This document shows positions 1-10,200 of a stretch of 64,000 nt of DNA, in pieces. Below the pieces are notes generated by a model, which saw nothing but the letters and a program-made list of their open reading frames with translations, did no database searches and was not told where the DNA came from. Origin of the DNA: Dyadobacter sp. CY312 (lineage in GTDB: Bacteria > Bacteroidota > Bacteroidia > Cytophagales > Spirosomataceae); contig NZ_JAJUXG010000011.1 in NCBI RefSeq assembly GCF_021390535.1, positions 357,788-421,787 of the forward strand, read 5' to 3'. A program made the translations under genes and the position numbers. Each line of letters begins with the position of its first letter. Within the stretch, counting starts at the first letter, position 1.

Positions 1-2
1 GT

Positions 3-485
3 GGCGTTCTCATTCTTATTTTCAAACCGTATCGTGTAGGTGACCTTATTAACGCACAAGGATTCACTGGCGTGGTTGAAGGCGTCCAAATCTTCAATAC
101 AGTGCTCGTTACGCCGGACAACAAAACCATCATTCTTCCAAACGGACCACTTTCTACCTCTCCCGTTACCAATATTTCGGGTAAAGGCAAAATCAGGGTT
201 GACATGGTATTCGCTGCTGGCAGTCAAAACGGCGCGGATAAGATCAGAGCCTCAGTTCAAAAGGTTGTGGATGCCTGCCCTACTGCATTAAAAGATGTAT
301 CTCATGATATTTTGGTAACCAAACTGACCGAAAACGCGATATTTTTTGATGTGAGGGTCTGGACGCCAAGTGCAACCTACTGGGATACTTATTATAATGT
401 TCACGAGGGAATCAGCAGACAATTTGCTCTGGATGGCATTCAGGCGCCTAAGCCGGCAGAAGTGAGCGTGGCCCTGAAACAATAA
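3..485 (+). CDS. MscS-family mechanosensitive ion channel, C-terminal part (5' end outside window)
   Basis: The reading frame is open from base 3, so the gene starts before the window; 160 residues are visible. The fragment begins in the pore helix/beta-domain junction: the segment KPYRVGD followed by GVVEGVQIFNTVLVTPDN and ILPNGPL is the typical MscS beta-domain signature. The remaining C-terminal alpha/beta domain runs to the stop at 483-485. Family members are inner-membrane channels that open under membrane tension during hypo-osmotic shock and release small solutes. A hairpin at 517-550 follows and may end the transcript; ffh downstream has its own promoter-like element. The number of N-terminal helices cannot be judged from this window. 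Confidence 0.9.
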   Translation, partial: GVLILIFKPYRVGDLINAQGFTGVVEGVQIFNTVLVTPDNKTIILPNGPLSTSPVTNISGKGKIRVDMVFAAGSQNGADKIRASVQKVVDACPTALKDVSHDILVTKLTENAIFFDVRVWTPSATYWDTYYNVHEGISRQFALDGIQAPKPAEVSVALKQ

Positions 486-516
486 ACAAAATAACATTTC
501 ATATCGGATAATTACG

Positions 517-555
517 GGAGTATGGGAATCTTGATTCCTGTACTCCTTATTTTAT
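517..555 (+). terminator. probable terminator after the MscS gene
   Basis: An imperfect hairpin (GGAGTA..GGAAT against ATTCC..TACTCC, two internal mismatches) is followed by a T-rich stretch. It lies between the MscS stop and the ffh promoter-like element. Confidence 0.5.
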
Positions 556-558
556 TTA

Positions 559-566
559 TACCTTTG
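559..566 (+). promoter_or_regulatory. Bacteroidota -7 promoter element upstream of ffh
   Basis: TACCTTTG matches the Bacteroidota sigma-A -7 consensus TAnnTTTG exactly and lies 42 bases before the ffh ATG. No clear -33 TTTG at the usual spacing was found, so this rests on the -7 element alone. Confidence 0.5.
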
Positions 567-608
567 TGAATTATTTCAATTAAGGATCAGAATCATACAT
601 ACCATTCC

Positions 609-1931
609 ATGTTTGAAAACTTACAGGATAAGCTTAACAATGCCTTCCGCACGCTAAAAGGAAAGGATAGAATATCAGACATAAACGTTGCTGCGACTAC
701 TAAAGAAGTGCGTAAAGCACTGGTCGACGCTGACGTTAACTTTAAAGTAGCCAAGGAAATTACCGACCGGATCAGGGACAAAGCCCTTGACCGTAAAATA
801 TTGATATCTGTCGAACCAGGACAGATGTTTGTGAAGATCGTTCAGGAAGAACTAACTGAACTGATGGGTGGGCAGGCCGAAGCCATCAACATCAAAGGCG
901 ACCCGGCTGTAATCCTGATTGCAGGTTTACAAGGATCTGGTAAAACAACTTTTACCGGAAAACTGGCTTATTTACTTAAAAAACAGGGAAGACAAGTTCT
1001 TTTAACTGCCTGCGACGTTTACCGTCCAGCGGCGATTGAGCAGCTTAAAGTATTGGGAGAGCAAGTTGGCGTGGAAGTATATTCTGAGCCTGAAAACAAA
1101 AATCCTGTAAGCATTGCTCAGAATGCGATTTCACATGCCCGAAAAATTGGCAAGAAAATCGTGATCGTCGATACAGCTGGACGCTTGGCTGTAGATGAGG
1201 CGATGATGCAGGAGGTTGCTGATATCAAATCGGCTATCAACCCTTCTGAAATCCTCTTCGTGGTTGATTCCATGACAGGACAGGATGCGGTTAATACAGC
1301 CAAAACTTTCAATGAACGTCTGAATTTTGACGGCGTTGTACTTACCAAACTTGATGGTGACGCACGTGGTGGAGCAGCTCTTTCGATTCGTCAGATTGTA
1401 GACAAACCCATTAAATACATCAGTACGGGTGAGAAAATGGAGGCGCTTGACTCCTTCTACCCTGATCGTATGGCGAGCAGGATTCTGGGGATGGGTGACG
1501 TAATCTCCCTTGTTGAACGTGCTCAACAGGCCTTCGACGAAGATGAAGCGAAGCGTATTAATGCCAAAATGCGTCAGAATAAATTCGATTTTGACGACTT
1601 TCTGGGTCAGTTGCAGCAGATCAAAAAGATGGGTAATGTAAAAGACCTTATCGGAATGATTCCCGGAATGGGAAGTGCTATGAAAGACATGGATATTGAT
1701 AATGAGTCTTTCAAACCAATTGAAGCTATCATACAATCGATGACTAAAAAGGAGCGCGAAAATCCTGACATCATCGACGGAAGCCGTAAAAAGAGAATTG
1801 CTATCGGTAGCGGAACGACCATTTTGCAGGTAAACAACCTCATTAAGCAGTTTGATGAAATGCGAAAAATGATGAAAAAAATGAATACCATGCAGGCAGC
1901 AGGAAAACTTGGCAAAGCACTTCGCCGCTAA
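609..1931 (+). CDS. ffh: signal recognition particle GTPase Ffh (SRP54)
   Basis: The 440-residue protein has the full SRP54 layout: N-terminal four-helix bundle (about 1-95), G domain (about 96-300) and methionine-rich M domain (about 320-435, with runs such as MRKMMKKMNTMQ). GTPase motifs are visible: P-loop GLQGSGKT at 106-113, DTAGR at 188-192 and TKLDGDARGG at 246-255. Ffh binds the 4.5S RNA and the signal sequence of nascent membrane proteins, then docks with FtsY at the membrane. The length is normal for bacterial Ffh. The ATG at 609 begins MFENLQDKL, the usual start of the family. No SRP RNA gene was recognised nearby. Confidence 0.98.
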   Translation: MFENLQDKLNNAFRTLKGKDRISDINVAATTKEVRKALVDADVNFKVAKEITDRIRDKALDRKILISVEPGQMFVKIVQEELTELMGGQAEAINIKGDPAVILIAGLQGSGKTTFTGKLAYLLKKQGRQVLLTACDVYRPAAIEQLKVLGEQVGVEVYSEPENKNPVSIAQNAISHARKIGKKIVIVDTAGRLAVDEAMMQEVADIKSAINPSEILFVVDSMTGQDAVNTAKTFNERLNFDGVVLTKLDGDARGGAALSIRQIVDKPIKYISTGEKMEALDSFYPDRMASRILGMGDVISLVERAQQAFDEDEAKRINAKMRQNKFDFDDFLGQLQQIKKMGNVKDLIGMIPGMGSAMKDMDIDNESFKPIEAIIQSMTKKERENPDIIDGSRKKRIAIGSGTTILQVNNLIKQFDEMRKMMKKMNTMQAAGKLGKALRR

Positions 1932-1970
1932 TTTTGATCCTGCGATTATGATTCGCTTTATCTGTTATTA

Positions 1971-2453
1971 ATGAAAAAAATATTTGCTCCGCTTATCATC
2001 CTTTTGTTTGTTGGCGTAGGTGAGCTTAAAGCTCAGGCATCCGTAGGTTATTATCCTTGGAGCAATCTGATTTCGGTGAGCACCAATACAAAAAAAGCGA
2101 TCTGGCTTGATACCCGGCTTCAGACAAACTCGCTGTTTAGCAGCCTTAGCATTGACATATTACCAATGATCAATCTGAAACGGGGAGAAATTGTACAGTG
2201 GTATATTGGTGGAGGCATAAGAGTGAATCCTTTGTACCGTATAGCGGACTCGAAAGCTGACCTCATTACAATAGACGGATACTCAGTTAATTTTGGCGTC
2301 CGTATAGCACCGCTTCCGCAGAACAGGCGCATACAGCTGGCACTGGAACTAAATCCTTATGTGAAAGATAAGTTTGACAGCGGTGTTTTGAAAAGCCATT
2401 TTGGTGTAGTTTATGTTTTTGGAAAAAAGAAAGAAAGTACTGAAATACAATAG
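1971..2453 (+). CDS. secreted hypothetical protein, possible small outer-membrane barrel
   Basis: This 160-residue protein was not recognised. It has a clear signal peptide ending near ELKAQA (residues 18-24) followed by alternating polar/aromatic stretches (for example WYIGGGIRVNPLYRI and YSVNFGVRIAPLP), the pattern of beta strands in small outer-membrane barrels. It starts 39 bases after ffh, so it may be read through from that gene, although the functions look unrelated. It ends 121 bases before the lipoprotein gene at 2575. A role in the envelope is an inference from the signal peptide and strand pattern only. Confidence 0.7.
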   Translation: MKKIFAPLIILLFVGVGELKAQASVGYYPWSNLISVSTNTKKAIWLDTRLQTNSLFSSLSIDILPMINLKRGEIVQWYIGGGIRVNPLYRIADSKADLITIDGYSVNFGVRIAPLPQNRRIQLALELNPYVKDKFDSGVLKSHFGVVYVFGKKKESTEIQ

Positions 2454-2574
2454 GTTTTAATATTTGTTTAAAATCCTGTTACCTGAAACTTATTTCACGT
2501 CCTATTGTGGAAGTAGACACCAGGAGGATTTACTTCATTCAAATTTGTCGAAAACAATCAAACACTACATTAAA

Positions 2575-3021
2575 ATGAAAAAGACACTTTTCAACGTTGG
2601 ATTTGCACTATTGATCAGCGCATTTACATTTACCGCTTGTTCAAAAAAGGCAGAAAACGAAACCAAAGAAGCTACTGAGGCGGTTGCCGGTGACGTTAAA
2701 GAAGGTGCTGCTGAGGCAAAAGATGCCGTTTCGGACGCAGCAACTGACGTTAAAGAAGGAGCTCAGGATGTAGCTTCTGACGTGAAAGATGCTGGTAAAG
2801 ATGCTGTTTCTGATGTGAAAGCAGCTATCAACAAAACTACTGATGCAGTAGACAGCAAATTGAGCAAACTAAGTGCTTCTGCACGTACCGAGTACGATTC
2901 TTTCAACAAGGAGATCAATCGTCTTGATGAAGAAATCAAAAAAGCATCTGCTTTGGAAAAAGTGAAGCTTGAAAAAACAAAGGCTACTTTCATCGCCAAA
3001 CGCGACGCATTGCTAAAATAG
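2575..3021 (+). CDS. lipoprotein with Ala/Lys/Asp-rich helical repeats
   Basis: The frame is open from 2464, but the ATG at 2575 gives a lipoprotein signal peptide (MKKTLFNVGFALLISAFTFTAC, given here by position: Cys at residue 22), so I place the start there; the product has 148 residues. After the lipobox come repeated segments of about 11 residues such as DVKEGA, DVKDAGKDA and DAVSDVK (about residues 35-95), a pattern of amphipathic helices like those in LEA-type or YtxH-like stress proteins. The C-terminal third (about 95-148) is predicted coiled coil. It probably sits in the periplasm attached to a membrane. Its precise role is unknown. A clear terminator follows. Confidence 0.8.
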   Translation: MKKTLFNVGFALLISAFTFTACSKKAENETKEATEAVAGDVKEGAAEAKDAVSDAATDVKEGAQDVASDVKDAGKDAVSDVKAAINKTTDAVDSKLSKLSASARTEYDSFNKEINRLDEEIKKASALEKVKLEKTKATFIAKRDALLK

Positions 3022-3053
3022 TCCGGAGCATCTCTGGAATATAATAAAAAAAT

Positions 3054-3090
3054 AAAATAGCAACTTGTAATGAAACGGGTTGCTATTTTT
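3054..3090 (+). terminator. rho-independent terminator
   Basis: AAAATAGCAAC and GTTGCTATTTT form an 11-bp stem around a 14-base loop, ending in a T run. It follows the lipoprotein gene and precedes the small membrane protein gene at 3131. Confidence 0.8.
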
Positions 3091-3130
3091 ATTTTCGGGT
3101 CTTGTACTTAAAATTAGCCGCAGCACCCAT

Positions 3131-3400
3131 ATGAGCGAAATATCCATTACAGAAGGTCTGGGCTGGATGGGAGTTGTATTTTATGTTTCCTCTTACTTGT
3201 TGCTCAGTACGGGCAAGCTCAAAGCCAACAGCTATTTATTCCATCTGCTGAATATTCTTGGTGCTTTGGGATTGATTACCGACTCCGCTTATGAAAACGA
3301 CAAGCCAAACCTTGCAGTGAACAGCATTTGGCTGCTTATTGGCTTATGGGCTATTGGAAAGCGCTTTTATTCCGAATCAAACCGACGCAACGGTCGTTAA
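3131..3400 (+). CDS. small membrane protein, CBU_0592-like family
   Basis: The ATG at 3131 gives an 89-residue protein with three hydrophobic segments (about residues 9-27, 35-50 and 61-75). The order LGWMGVVFYVSSYLLLSTGKL, then FHLLNILGALGL, then NSIWLLIGLWAIG resembles the CBU_0592-like domain, a small membrane family of unknown function. The frame is open further upstream to 3080, but that part overlaps the terminator stem and lacks domain-like sequence. The 3' end overlaps the convergent TetR gene by 24 bases. No function can be assigned. Confidence 0.75.
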   Translation: MSEISITEGLGWMGVVFYVSSYLLLSTGKLKANSYLFHLLNILGALGLITDSAYENDKPNLAVNSIWLLIGLWAIGKRFYSESNRRNGR

Positions 3401-3988
3401 ATTGAGCATATCAATTGCCTGTTGCTTATATCTGACCAGCTTTTGTTCATACTCTATCTTGTCAGTTACAAGACTAAGATAAAAATAGGCCCCGTCTACC
3501 AAAACGAAGATGCTATCCGCAATCTGATCCGGATCATCAATATCCAAAAGTCCCTCTTTTCTGCATTCTTCTATTTTTGCACTCAGCAAACTTCTTAGCG
3601 AATCAAGTATCTTTTTATACAAATCCTTGATTTTAGGTTCTCTGAACGAAAGTGAATAACAGCTATAGAACAGGCCATCATCAAAGAGCGTATTCCATTT
3701 TTTAGAAAATATATTATCGATAGTTTCAAGCAAGCCCGTTTGAGGATCCGTCTGTTTTTTACCCGTTACTTTGTAAATCAACTGATATTTATCCAAAATG
3801 TAGTCGATTAAGCCATATGTCAGATCTTCGCGCGTTTGAAAGTAGTGTATGATCAAACTTGGATTGATATCCATCTCTTTTGCAATCTTGGCAATCGAAG
3901 TATTTTCCAGCCCTTCCTTTTTGGCAAGCTTGTAAAACACCTTGATTATTTCCTTCTGACGGGCCTCTTTCAAACTTTTCCTTCCCAT
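3377..3988 (-). CDS. TetR/AcrR-family transcriptional regulator
   Basis: The 203-residue protein has an N-terminal TetR DNA-binding domain (about residues 8-55): the helix-turn-helix reads SIAKIAKEMDINPSLIIHYF, followed by the usual T/KREDL-type linker (TREDLTYGLI). The rest is a helical ligand-binding and dimerisation domain. TetR proteins are usually repressors released by a small ligand. The gene lies downstream of, and on the same strand as, the SusCD-phosphodiesterase operon, 87 bases past the phosphodiesterase stop. A TetR-like palindrome sits on the promoter of that operon (10658-10681), so control of the operon is a reasonable inference. Its 3' end overlaps the convergent gene at 3131-3400. 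Confidence 0.92.
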   Translation of the reverse strand: MGRKSLKEARQKEIIKVFYKLAKKEGLENTSIAKIAKEMDINPSLIIHYFQTREDLTYGLIDYILDKYQLIYKVTGKKQTDPQTGLLETIDNIFSKKWNTLFDDGLFYSCYSLSFREPKIKDLYKKILDSLRSLLSAKIEECRKEGLLDIDDPDQIADSIFVLVDGAYFYLSLVTDKIEYEQKLVRYKQQAIDMLNLTTVASV

Positions 3989-4075
3989 GCCAATTGTTAA
4001 TTTTTAGATAGGTAATTTATGGGATTTTCATTTCAAACGAATACAAACACGAACCTTTCAGTAATAAGTGAATGG

Positions 4076-5332
4076 CTATTCAACAATCCACTTATTGACT
4101 GTATTGTATTTCCCCTCAATCACAATTTTATAAAAGCCTTTTGGAAGTTTGGCGATATCCAAAACTGCATTTTCATTAGTGACCGGGACTTCTTTCATCA
4201 GCAAGTATCGATCACTACCACCTTCTTCAAATTTGTTGGTAGTACTCAGCCAAATTTTCACACTGCCATCCTTTTCAACGGATTTCCAGCTTATCGCAAT
4301 TTTATCGTTGTTCTTCTTAGCCGTTGGCCATAGAACGGAAAGTTTACCAGTCAAAGCAGCTCCATCCAATTCCAGTTTTTGCTCATGTTTAATTGGAATT
4401 TGTAGATGACGGGCAATGGTTGGCATGATATCTACAATTCCGGGCACACTTCCACTTCCTGCTTTGCCTTGAAAATAGCTATTCAATCCTTTTGCATTGG
4501 TGACAATCCATGTACTTCTTTCACCATCAGACTGCCCACCATGATTTTGCCCCTCAGGTTCACCACGACCATGATCCGTCGTAATGAAAATCTGCCAGTC
4601 TTCTCCAAAATTCTTTTCTCTATATTGAATCGCTTTCCACAGTCTTCCCATTTGTACATCCATATAGCCAATTGCTTTATTGAATTGTTCGCTATTTCCA
4701 TATTTGTGCCCCATATCATCGGTATACTCCAGATACACCCATGACAGGTCCGGTGCTTCATCAGATATATATCTTGCCGCTTCATCCACCACTTTCTCAT
4801 CGATTTTATGAATGTACCCGGCTTCCTTATCGTGCGGGAAATTGAGGGTATCCAGCTCAAACCCATCGAATGAATAGTGCATTTGCAACTTATTGGTCTG
4901 CGCCAACCCTGTACCTATAAGTTTGGTACGGTTATCCAGCCAGGTTGAAAAAACAGCGGTACGCTTTGCCGGATAGGCTTCCTGAAAAAATCTAAAAATA
5001 GTCCAGTAGTGGTAATTCGGGTCTTTAATATCATTATCCCAAACATTGTGTTTGTTAACCCAGGTTCCTGTTAAAAGGCTATTATAACCCACCGCTGATA
5101 TTGTTGGCGTTTGGCTATATGTTTTCTTCTCCCCACCAACATAGGCTTTGGTAAAACCGCCCGCCTTCGAAATTGCATCCAGACTCGGAGTGGCCACCTT
5201 GCGGAGTTGTTCCGCCGAAATACCGTCCACAATTACAAAAAGAGCCTTCTTTTTATCACTTTGCGCCAATACCTCAACGGTCAGTAAACAAATAAAGAAC
5301 AGATATAAAAATTTAGGTTTTAAACAGGTCAT
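4076..5332 (-). CDS. secreted type I phosphodiesterase / nucleotide pyrophosphatase (alkaline phosphatase superfamily)
   Basis: The 418-residue protein has a signal peptide ending near VLAQ (residue 24) and the NPP-type metal site: Asp36 (VIVDG), a nucleophile loop PTISAVGYNSLLTG (76-89, with Ser79 at the position usually held by the Thr/Ser nucleophile), Asp205 and His209 (TDDMGHKYG), Asp253-His254 (TTDHG) and His264 (QNHGG). These zinc enzymes hydrolyse phosphodiester or pyrophosphate bonds in the periplasm; the natural substrate cannot be read from sequence. A C-terminal region of about 80 residues looks like a small beta domain. It is the last gene after SusC and SusD, so the imported ligand may be a phosphorylated or nucleotide-linked compound. 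Confidence 0.92.
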   Translation of the reverse strand: MTCLKPKFLYLFFICLLTVEVLAQSDKKKALFVIVDGISAEQLRKVATPSLDAISKAGGFTKAYVGGEKKTYSQTPTISAVGYNSLLTGTWVNKHNVWDNDIKDPNYHYWTIFRFFQEAYPAKRTAVFSTWLDNRTKLIGTGLAQTNKLQMHYSFDGFELDTLNFPHDKEAGYIHKIDEKVVDEAARYISDEAPDLSWVYLEYTDDMGHKYGNSEQFNKAIGYMDVQMGRLWKAIQYREKNFGEDWQIFITTDHGRGEPEGQNHGGQSDGERSTWIVTNAKGLNSYFQGKAGSGSVPGIVDIMPTIARHLQIPIKHEQKLELDGAALTGKLSVLWPTAKKNNDKIAISWKSVEKDGSVKIWLSTTNKFEEGGSDRYLLMKEVPVTNENAVLDIAKLPKGFYKIVIEGKYNTVNKWIVE

Positions 5333-5378
5333 TCTTACTGATGTTTTTCTTAATTAAACAATGAAGTGAAAATGTAAA

Positions 5379-5415
5379 TTGAGGCCCAAGTTGCGAAAAA
5401 ACAACTCAGGCCTCA
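5379..5415 (-). terminator. hairpin between SusD and phosphodiesterase genes
   Basis: A 14-15 bp stem with one mismatch (arms TTGAGGCCCAAGTTG and CAACTCAGGCCTCAA) encloses a short A-rich loop. On the minus strand the right flank is TTTACATTTT, a weak T tract. It may attenuate transcription into the phosphodiesterase gene or stabilise the SusCD message. Confidence 0.55.
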
Positions 5416-5429
5416 ACAACAAAAGGCTT

Positions 5430-7205
5430 TTACCAGCCAAATATCTGCGTAAGTGCAGGATTAAGCGTTACCTGGGTCTGAGGAACAGGACGATAATAGT
5501 ATTTTGGTTCCTGGAAAGTTCCGCGCTCAGGATCAGTTACGATGGTTCCGCTTGTACCGTTTTTAAGGAAAAACGAAGCGTCGCTTCCTGCCGGCCCTAC
5601 GCGATAGTAGGCCAGATCTTTACCCAGGGAATTCTTTTCTTTCTTTTCAGGGACAGCCTCTGACAATGGAATCAGAATTACATCCACAACATTATCTCCC
5701 GTCAGATCATACTTGCCAAGACCTGGGAAATACAACCCCTCCGGTTCTTTTTCTATTAATTTACCCGCATTCCAACGCATCAGGTCATCGAAGCGGAAGC
5801 CTTCCAAAGCCAGCTCTACTCGGCGTTCTCTCCTAATTTCTAATAAAACAGAAGTATTTGCACCAGTTACAAGCGGATATTGTGCTTTCAAAACAGGATC
5901 GGCAACGGGATTCATTGTTAAATTTCCCATGCCTACGCGAGAGCGAAGTTTATTGATCGACAAATCCAGATCGGCCAGCGTAAGCTCTCCCAACTCAGCT
6001 TTTGCTTCTGCATAAGTCAACAACACCTCTGCATATCGGACAATTGGAACATCCAGACTATTCGCAACCACTGCACTGGTCTCATTTACAAAACCTTTCA
6101 ACTGGTGATATCCCGACTGATTTTTGGCGAACTGCTGCACGTAAATCCCTGCTCCCTGAGAATAGGTCGTATTGTTTACCAGTTCCCATCCAGGATATGC
6201 GAGTGTGTTCGAAAGGCGTGGGTCACGATTTTTGAATTCGCTTACAAATTGATTGGTAGCATAGTTGGGCTGATTGGTATAAGGAGTTCCGTCTTTCATC
6301 AGATAGCTTTGTACCAGATCACGCGCAGGACTTGCTTCATAATTACCAAACATAAATGCTCCCCACCAACCGCTGTTTTGCTTATCCTGTTCACTGAAAA
6401 CTCCCAGAATAACTTCCTTATTACTTTCAAGAGCGACTTCATTGAATAAACCTGCATAGTTGTTATGAAGCTGATACTTATTTCCATCCATAATTTGCTT
6501 TGAGGCATCCCGGGCAATTTGCAAAAACTTATTAGCTGTGCCTTGCATAGAAACTTCGTTATGGTATTTCCGGAAAGTACCTTCATACAGCGCATGCCTG
6601 GCTTGATAAGCCAACACCACAGATTTATTGACTGCACCGCTTCTGGTATCATCACGAACATGTTGGGCCGCAAATGCGTAATCTTCGAAAATCTTGTCGA
6701 CAACCAAAGAACGGGGATCACGTGGTTTCATTAATCCTTCATCATTGGTCTCCAGTGCGTGCTCGTACCAGGGAACATCAGAATAGCGTTTTACTTTTTC
6801 CATGTAAAATTTGGCACGAAAAAAGCGGGCTAAACCTTCATAATGATTTAGCGCTTCTTCACTTATTGCTGCCTTTTTGAAGTTGTCCAGAAAGAAATTA
6901 ATCTCTCTCAATTTACTCCAGGTCCACCCGGAATTAATTGTGGCAGCAGATGGCGTTCCCACCATCATACTCTTAATTTCCGTAGTTCCCGTAGTGGGAG
7001 CATTATCCGTGGAAGCATCCTCTACGTATATCCCTACCCCTGGAAAATCATAGAGGCTGTACATGTACGTTTCCAGATCTTCCGCACTGTTAAAAAAGTT
7101 TTCCTTAGAAAGATCTGTCTCAGGGAAACGCTCCAAAAAGTCATCATTACAACCAGTAAAAAACAACATGGATGCAAATAGAGAAACTTGAATATATTTT
7201 TTCAT
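5430..7205 (-). CDS. SusD/RagB-family outer-membrane nutrient-binding lipoprotein
   Basis: The start at 7205 gives a lipoprotein signal with the lipobox FFTGC (Cys19), 591 residues; an upstream extension to 7286 overlaps the SusC stop region and is not needed. The N-terminal SusD part (about 25-220) contains four TPR-like helix pairs (for example HYEGLARFFRAKFYMEKVKRYSDVPW), and the C-terminal RagB/SusD part ends with ELALEGFRFDDLMRW and TQIFGW, the usual family ending. SusD proteins are surface lids that bind a glycan or other large nutrient and hand it to the SusC pore. The 20-base gap to SusC indicates one transcript. Confidence 0.96.
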   Translation of the reverse strand: MKKYIQVSLFASMLFFTGCNDDFLERFPETDLSKENFFNSAEDLETYMYSLYDFPGVGIYVEDASTDNAPTTGTTEIKSMMVGTPSAATINSGWTWSKLREINFFLDNFKKAAISEEALNHYEGLARFFRAKFYMEKVKRYSDVPWYEHALETNDEGLMKPRDPRSLVVDKIFEDYAFAAQHVRDDTRSGAVNKSVVLAYQARHALYEGTFRKYHNEVSMQGTANKFLQIARDASKQIMDGNKYQLHNNYAGLFNEVALESNKEVILGVFSEQDKQNSGWWGAFMFGNYEASPARDLVQSYLMKDGTPYTNQPNYATNQFVSEFKNRDPRLSNTLAYPGWELVNNTTYSQGAGIYVQQFAKNQSGYHQLKGFVNETSAVVANSLDVPIVRYAEVLLTYAEAKAELGELTLADLDLSINKLRSRVGMGNLTMNPVADPVLKAQYPLVTGANTSVLLEIRRERRVELALEGFRFDDLMRWNAGKLIEKEPEGLYFPGLGKYDLTGDNVVDVILIPLSEAVPEKKEKNSLGKDLAYYRVGPAGSDASFFLKNGTSGTIVTDPERGTFQEPKYYYRPVPQTQVTLNPALTQIFGW

Positions 7206-7225
7206 TTCGATAGTCCTTAAAAAGA

Positions 7226-10200
7226 TTAAAACTGAATTTCCAAACCGAAGGAATAGCGTCTTTGGAACGGATACGCATAACCCCAACCACTCCTGGTACT
7301 TCTGTTCGGATTGACTTTATCCACATTGTCTGTAATGGCTTCGGGATCAAAGTATTTTTTCACTTTTGAAAATTCACCCATATTTTCTCCACTTGCGTAA
7401 ATTCTCAGCCTGGATATTTTGATTTTTTCCAACATAGAAGAAGGGAATGTGTATCCTATTGTAAGATTTTTAAGACGCAGATAAGCTCCGCTAAGCAGAT
7501 ACCTTGTTTGCGGTATTGCAAGTCCCTGCGATTCATCCACACGCTCACCCAGGTTTCTGTCTGCTAACCAAGACTGCAATACCGGAAAATTAGCATCCGT
7601 ATTGGCATCCGCAAGTCCCGCATCAATATATGCCTGTGAGTGTTTTGCACGCTGTGCGTCACTATCCGCAGCGCCACGGTAATAATCAAGAAGGTGGGTG
7701 TATCCACCGGCATAAGGTTGCTGATAAAAACCCCAGTACAGATAATTCAAAGGATAATAATCCATTTTACCCACTCCCTGAACAAATGCCCGCACATCGA
7801 AACCTTTCCATTCAGCTCCCAAGTTCACACCAAAACGAAGCCGGGGTAAAACATTGCCTATTACAGAAAGATCTTTGGGATTGTCGACAGTAGTCCCTTT
7901 TTCAATTTTTCCGTTTCCATCCAAATCCTGATATTTAGGCCAACCCGGAACAATGGACAGTGAGCCCCAAGGTATTATCTGCGATTGATCAAGGGCATCT
8001 ATCTCCTGCTGGTTTTGAAATAATCCGTCACTTTTGAGCCCCCACATTTCCCCTAACCTCATTCCTTTATAAAATTGTGTAATGGCATTTGTTGGGTTAT
8101 CGAATGAGGTAATGTGTGATCGGTTGTCCGATAGATTAACCTTCGCATTGAAACTTAACGGGCTTCCACCTACATTAAAATCATCATTATAGCCCAAGGA
8201 AACCTCCCAGCCGTTTGTTCTCAGATCAGCTGCATTTTCACTTGGCTCTTTTGCTCCTAATACATCCGGCAAATCCCTGCCTAGGGTAAGCATTCCTTTG
8301 GTATCACGGCTATACCAGTCAAATGAAGCCGATATTTTTTGCTGAAAAAAGCCCAAATCCACACCAATATTCCGTGAAGTAACTTTTTCCCAAGTATAAT
8401 TGGGCGATACAAGCGAGGGAGCAGTTACTTGCTGTGGAACATTGCCCCCAATAAGATAATTTGAAGCCTGCCTATCCAAAGCTGCGATGTAATTATTTTC
8501 ATCCGGTCTACCTAAAGTTGCTATGTAACCATACTCATTCACGAATTGATTACCAAGTAAACCAAAAGAACCTCTGATCTTAAATGAATTGATCACAGGA
8601 GCAATAGGCTTCCAAAAATCTTCTCCATCCACTTTCCAAGCAGCTGATGCAGAAGGGAAGAAACCGAAACGTTTGTTTTTAGGAAACTTTGATGAGCCAT
8701 CATACCGACCATTGAATTCCACAATGTACTTATCGTTATAAATATAATTGAGTCGGTAAAATGCACCACGAATAGCCCATTCTTTAACCTCCTCACCAAC
8801 TTCCATTAAACCAGTTGCCAACCCTATGCTCGGCAACGAAGCTGAAATAACACCGAACCTTTGCGCCCTGAACCATTCCGAACGACTCTCCTCCTGATTG
8901 TAACCCACAACTGCAGTCACATTCTGTTTCCCAAACTGTTTATTAAAAGTGGAATAAGCATTAAATACCGAATATGTAATGTTATCAGCGCGGCGATAGG
9001 CTACATTATTTCCTTCCTCCCGGATATCAGTTGGTCCATATCCTATACGGATTTTTGATTCGTTACCCGCATAATTAACGTTTTCTCTGCGAGCTGTATA
9101 CTCTGCATTAAAGCGAAGTGCCTCTTCAAAAAATGAAAGTTCAGTATTGAAGGTTGTCTGAAACATATTATTCTTCTGATCCGACCTTCCTCCTTCGGTC
9201 AACCTGGCACCTACACGACCCACATCTGTATTTGCCCATGTGCCATCCGGATTTTTATCCCAGCTTGTTGGGAAGAGATCATACAATTGGCCAATGGAAA
9301 GCTGATAGGGATTAGTACGTTGTGTTAGTGCAATGGAAGTATTGTTACCTACCGACAACCATTTGAAAGGTTTGAAATTTACTTTTCCTCTGGTGGTGTA
9401 ACGGTTAAACTTGTCCTCCGCAATTTTAAGAGCCCCATTTTGAGAATCATATGCACCTGATAAATAATAGGTTGTTTTTCCAGATTTACCAGCAAGGGAC
9501 AAATTGTGTCTTTGAGAAACAGTAAAATTATCCATGAAATACTTCGTCCAGTCCCGGTTACCCATATACTCATAAAGCGAATTATCCCGAGGATCAAGTC
9601 TTACAGCATCCGTTCCATTTGGATTATCGGAACGATCTCTTGCCCAGGCATACTGGCTATCCGTGTAATTGATATTATCCCAAGGCGTGTTATCCGTTGA
9701 GGTTTCCAGCATCCGCATGTATATGTACGGATCCGTGATTTTGTTCGGAAGTACCGTAGGTTTTCCCCAGGAAAAGTTGTTTGAGTAATCAATTGTAAGT
9801 CCATCGCGTACACCCGATTTGGTAGTAATTAAGATTACGCCAAAGGCAGCTCTGGCTCCATAAATCGCAGCCGAAGAGGCATCTTTCAGGACGGAAATCG
9901 ATTTTATATCGGAAGGTGCTATGAAATTAAGTTCTGCCGCGTCAACCGGAACGTTATCCACCAAAATCAACGGATTGCCACCATTGATAGATGTAAATCC
10001 GCGAATGTTGATATTAGGAGCTTTTCCTGGTTCACCACTTGCAAAATCAATATTTAGATTAGGCACCGCTCCCTGTAAACCCTGCGCTACGTTTTGAATT
10101 GGTCTTGCTTCCAGTACTTTGCTATCGACTACGTCCACTGCACCCGAAAGGTTTTCCTTTTTTTGTGCACCATATCCAACTACAACAACTTCCTGCAGAT

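Noticed and set aside
1131..1736. 201-residue minus-strand frame inside ffh
   Set aside because: It lies wholly within the conserved ffh coding region and has low-complexity composition; a shadow of ffh.
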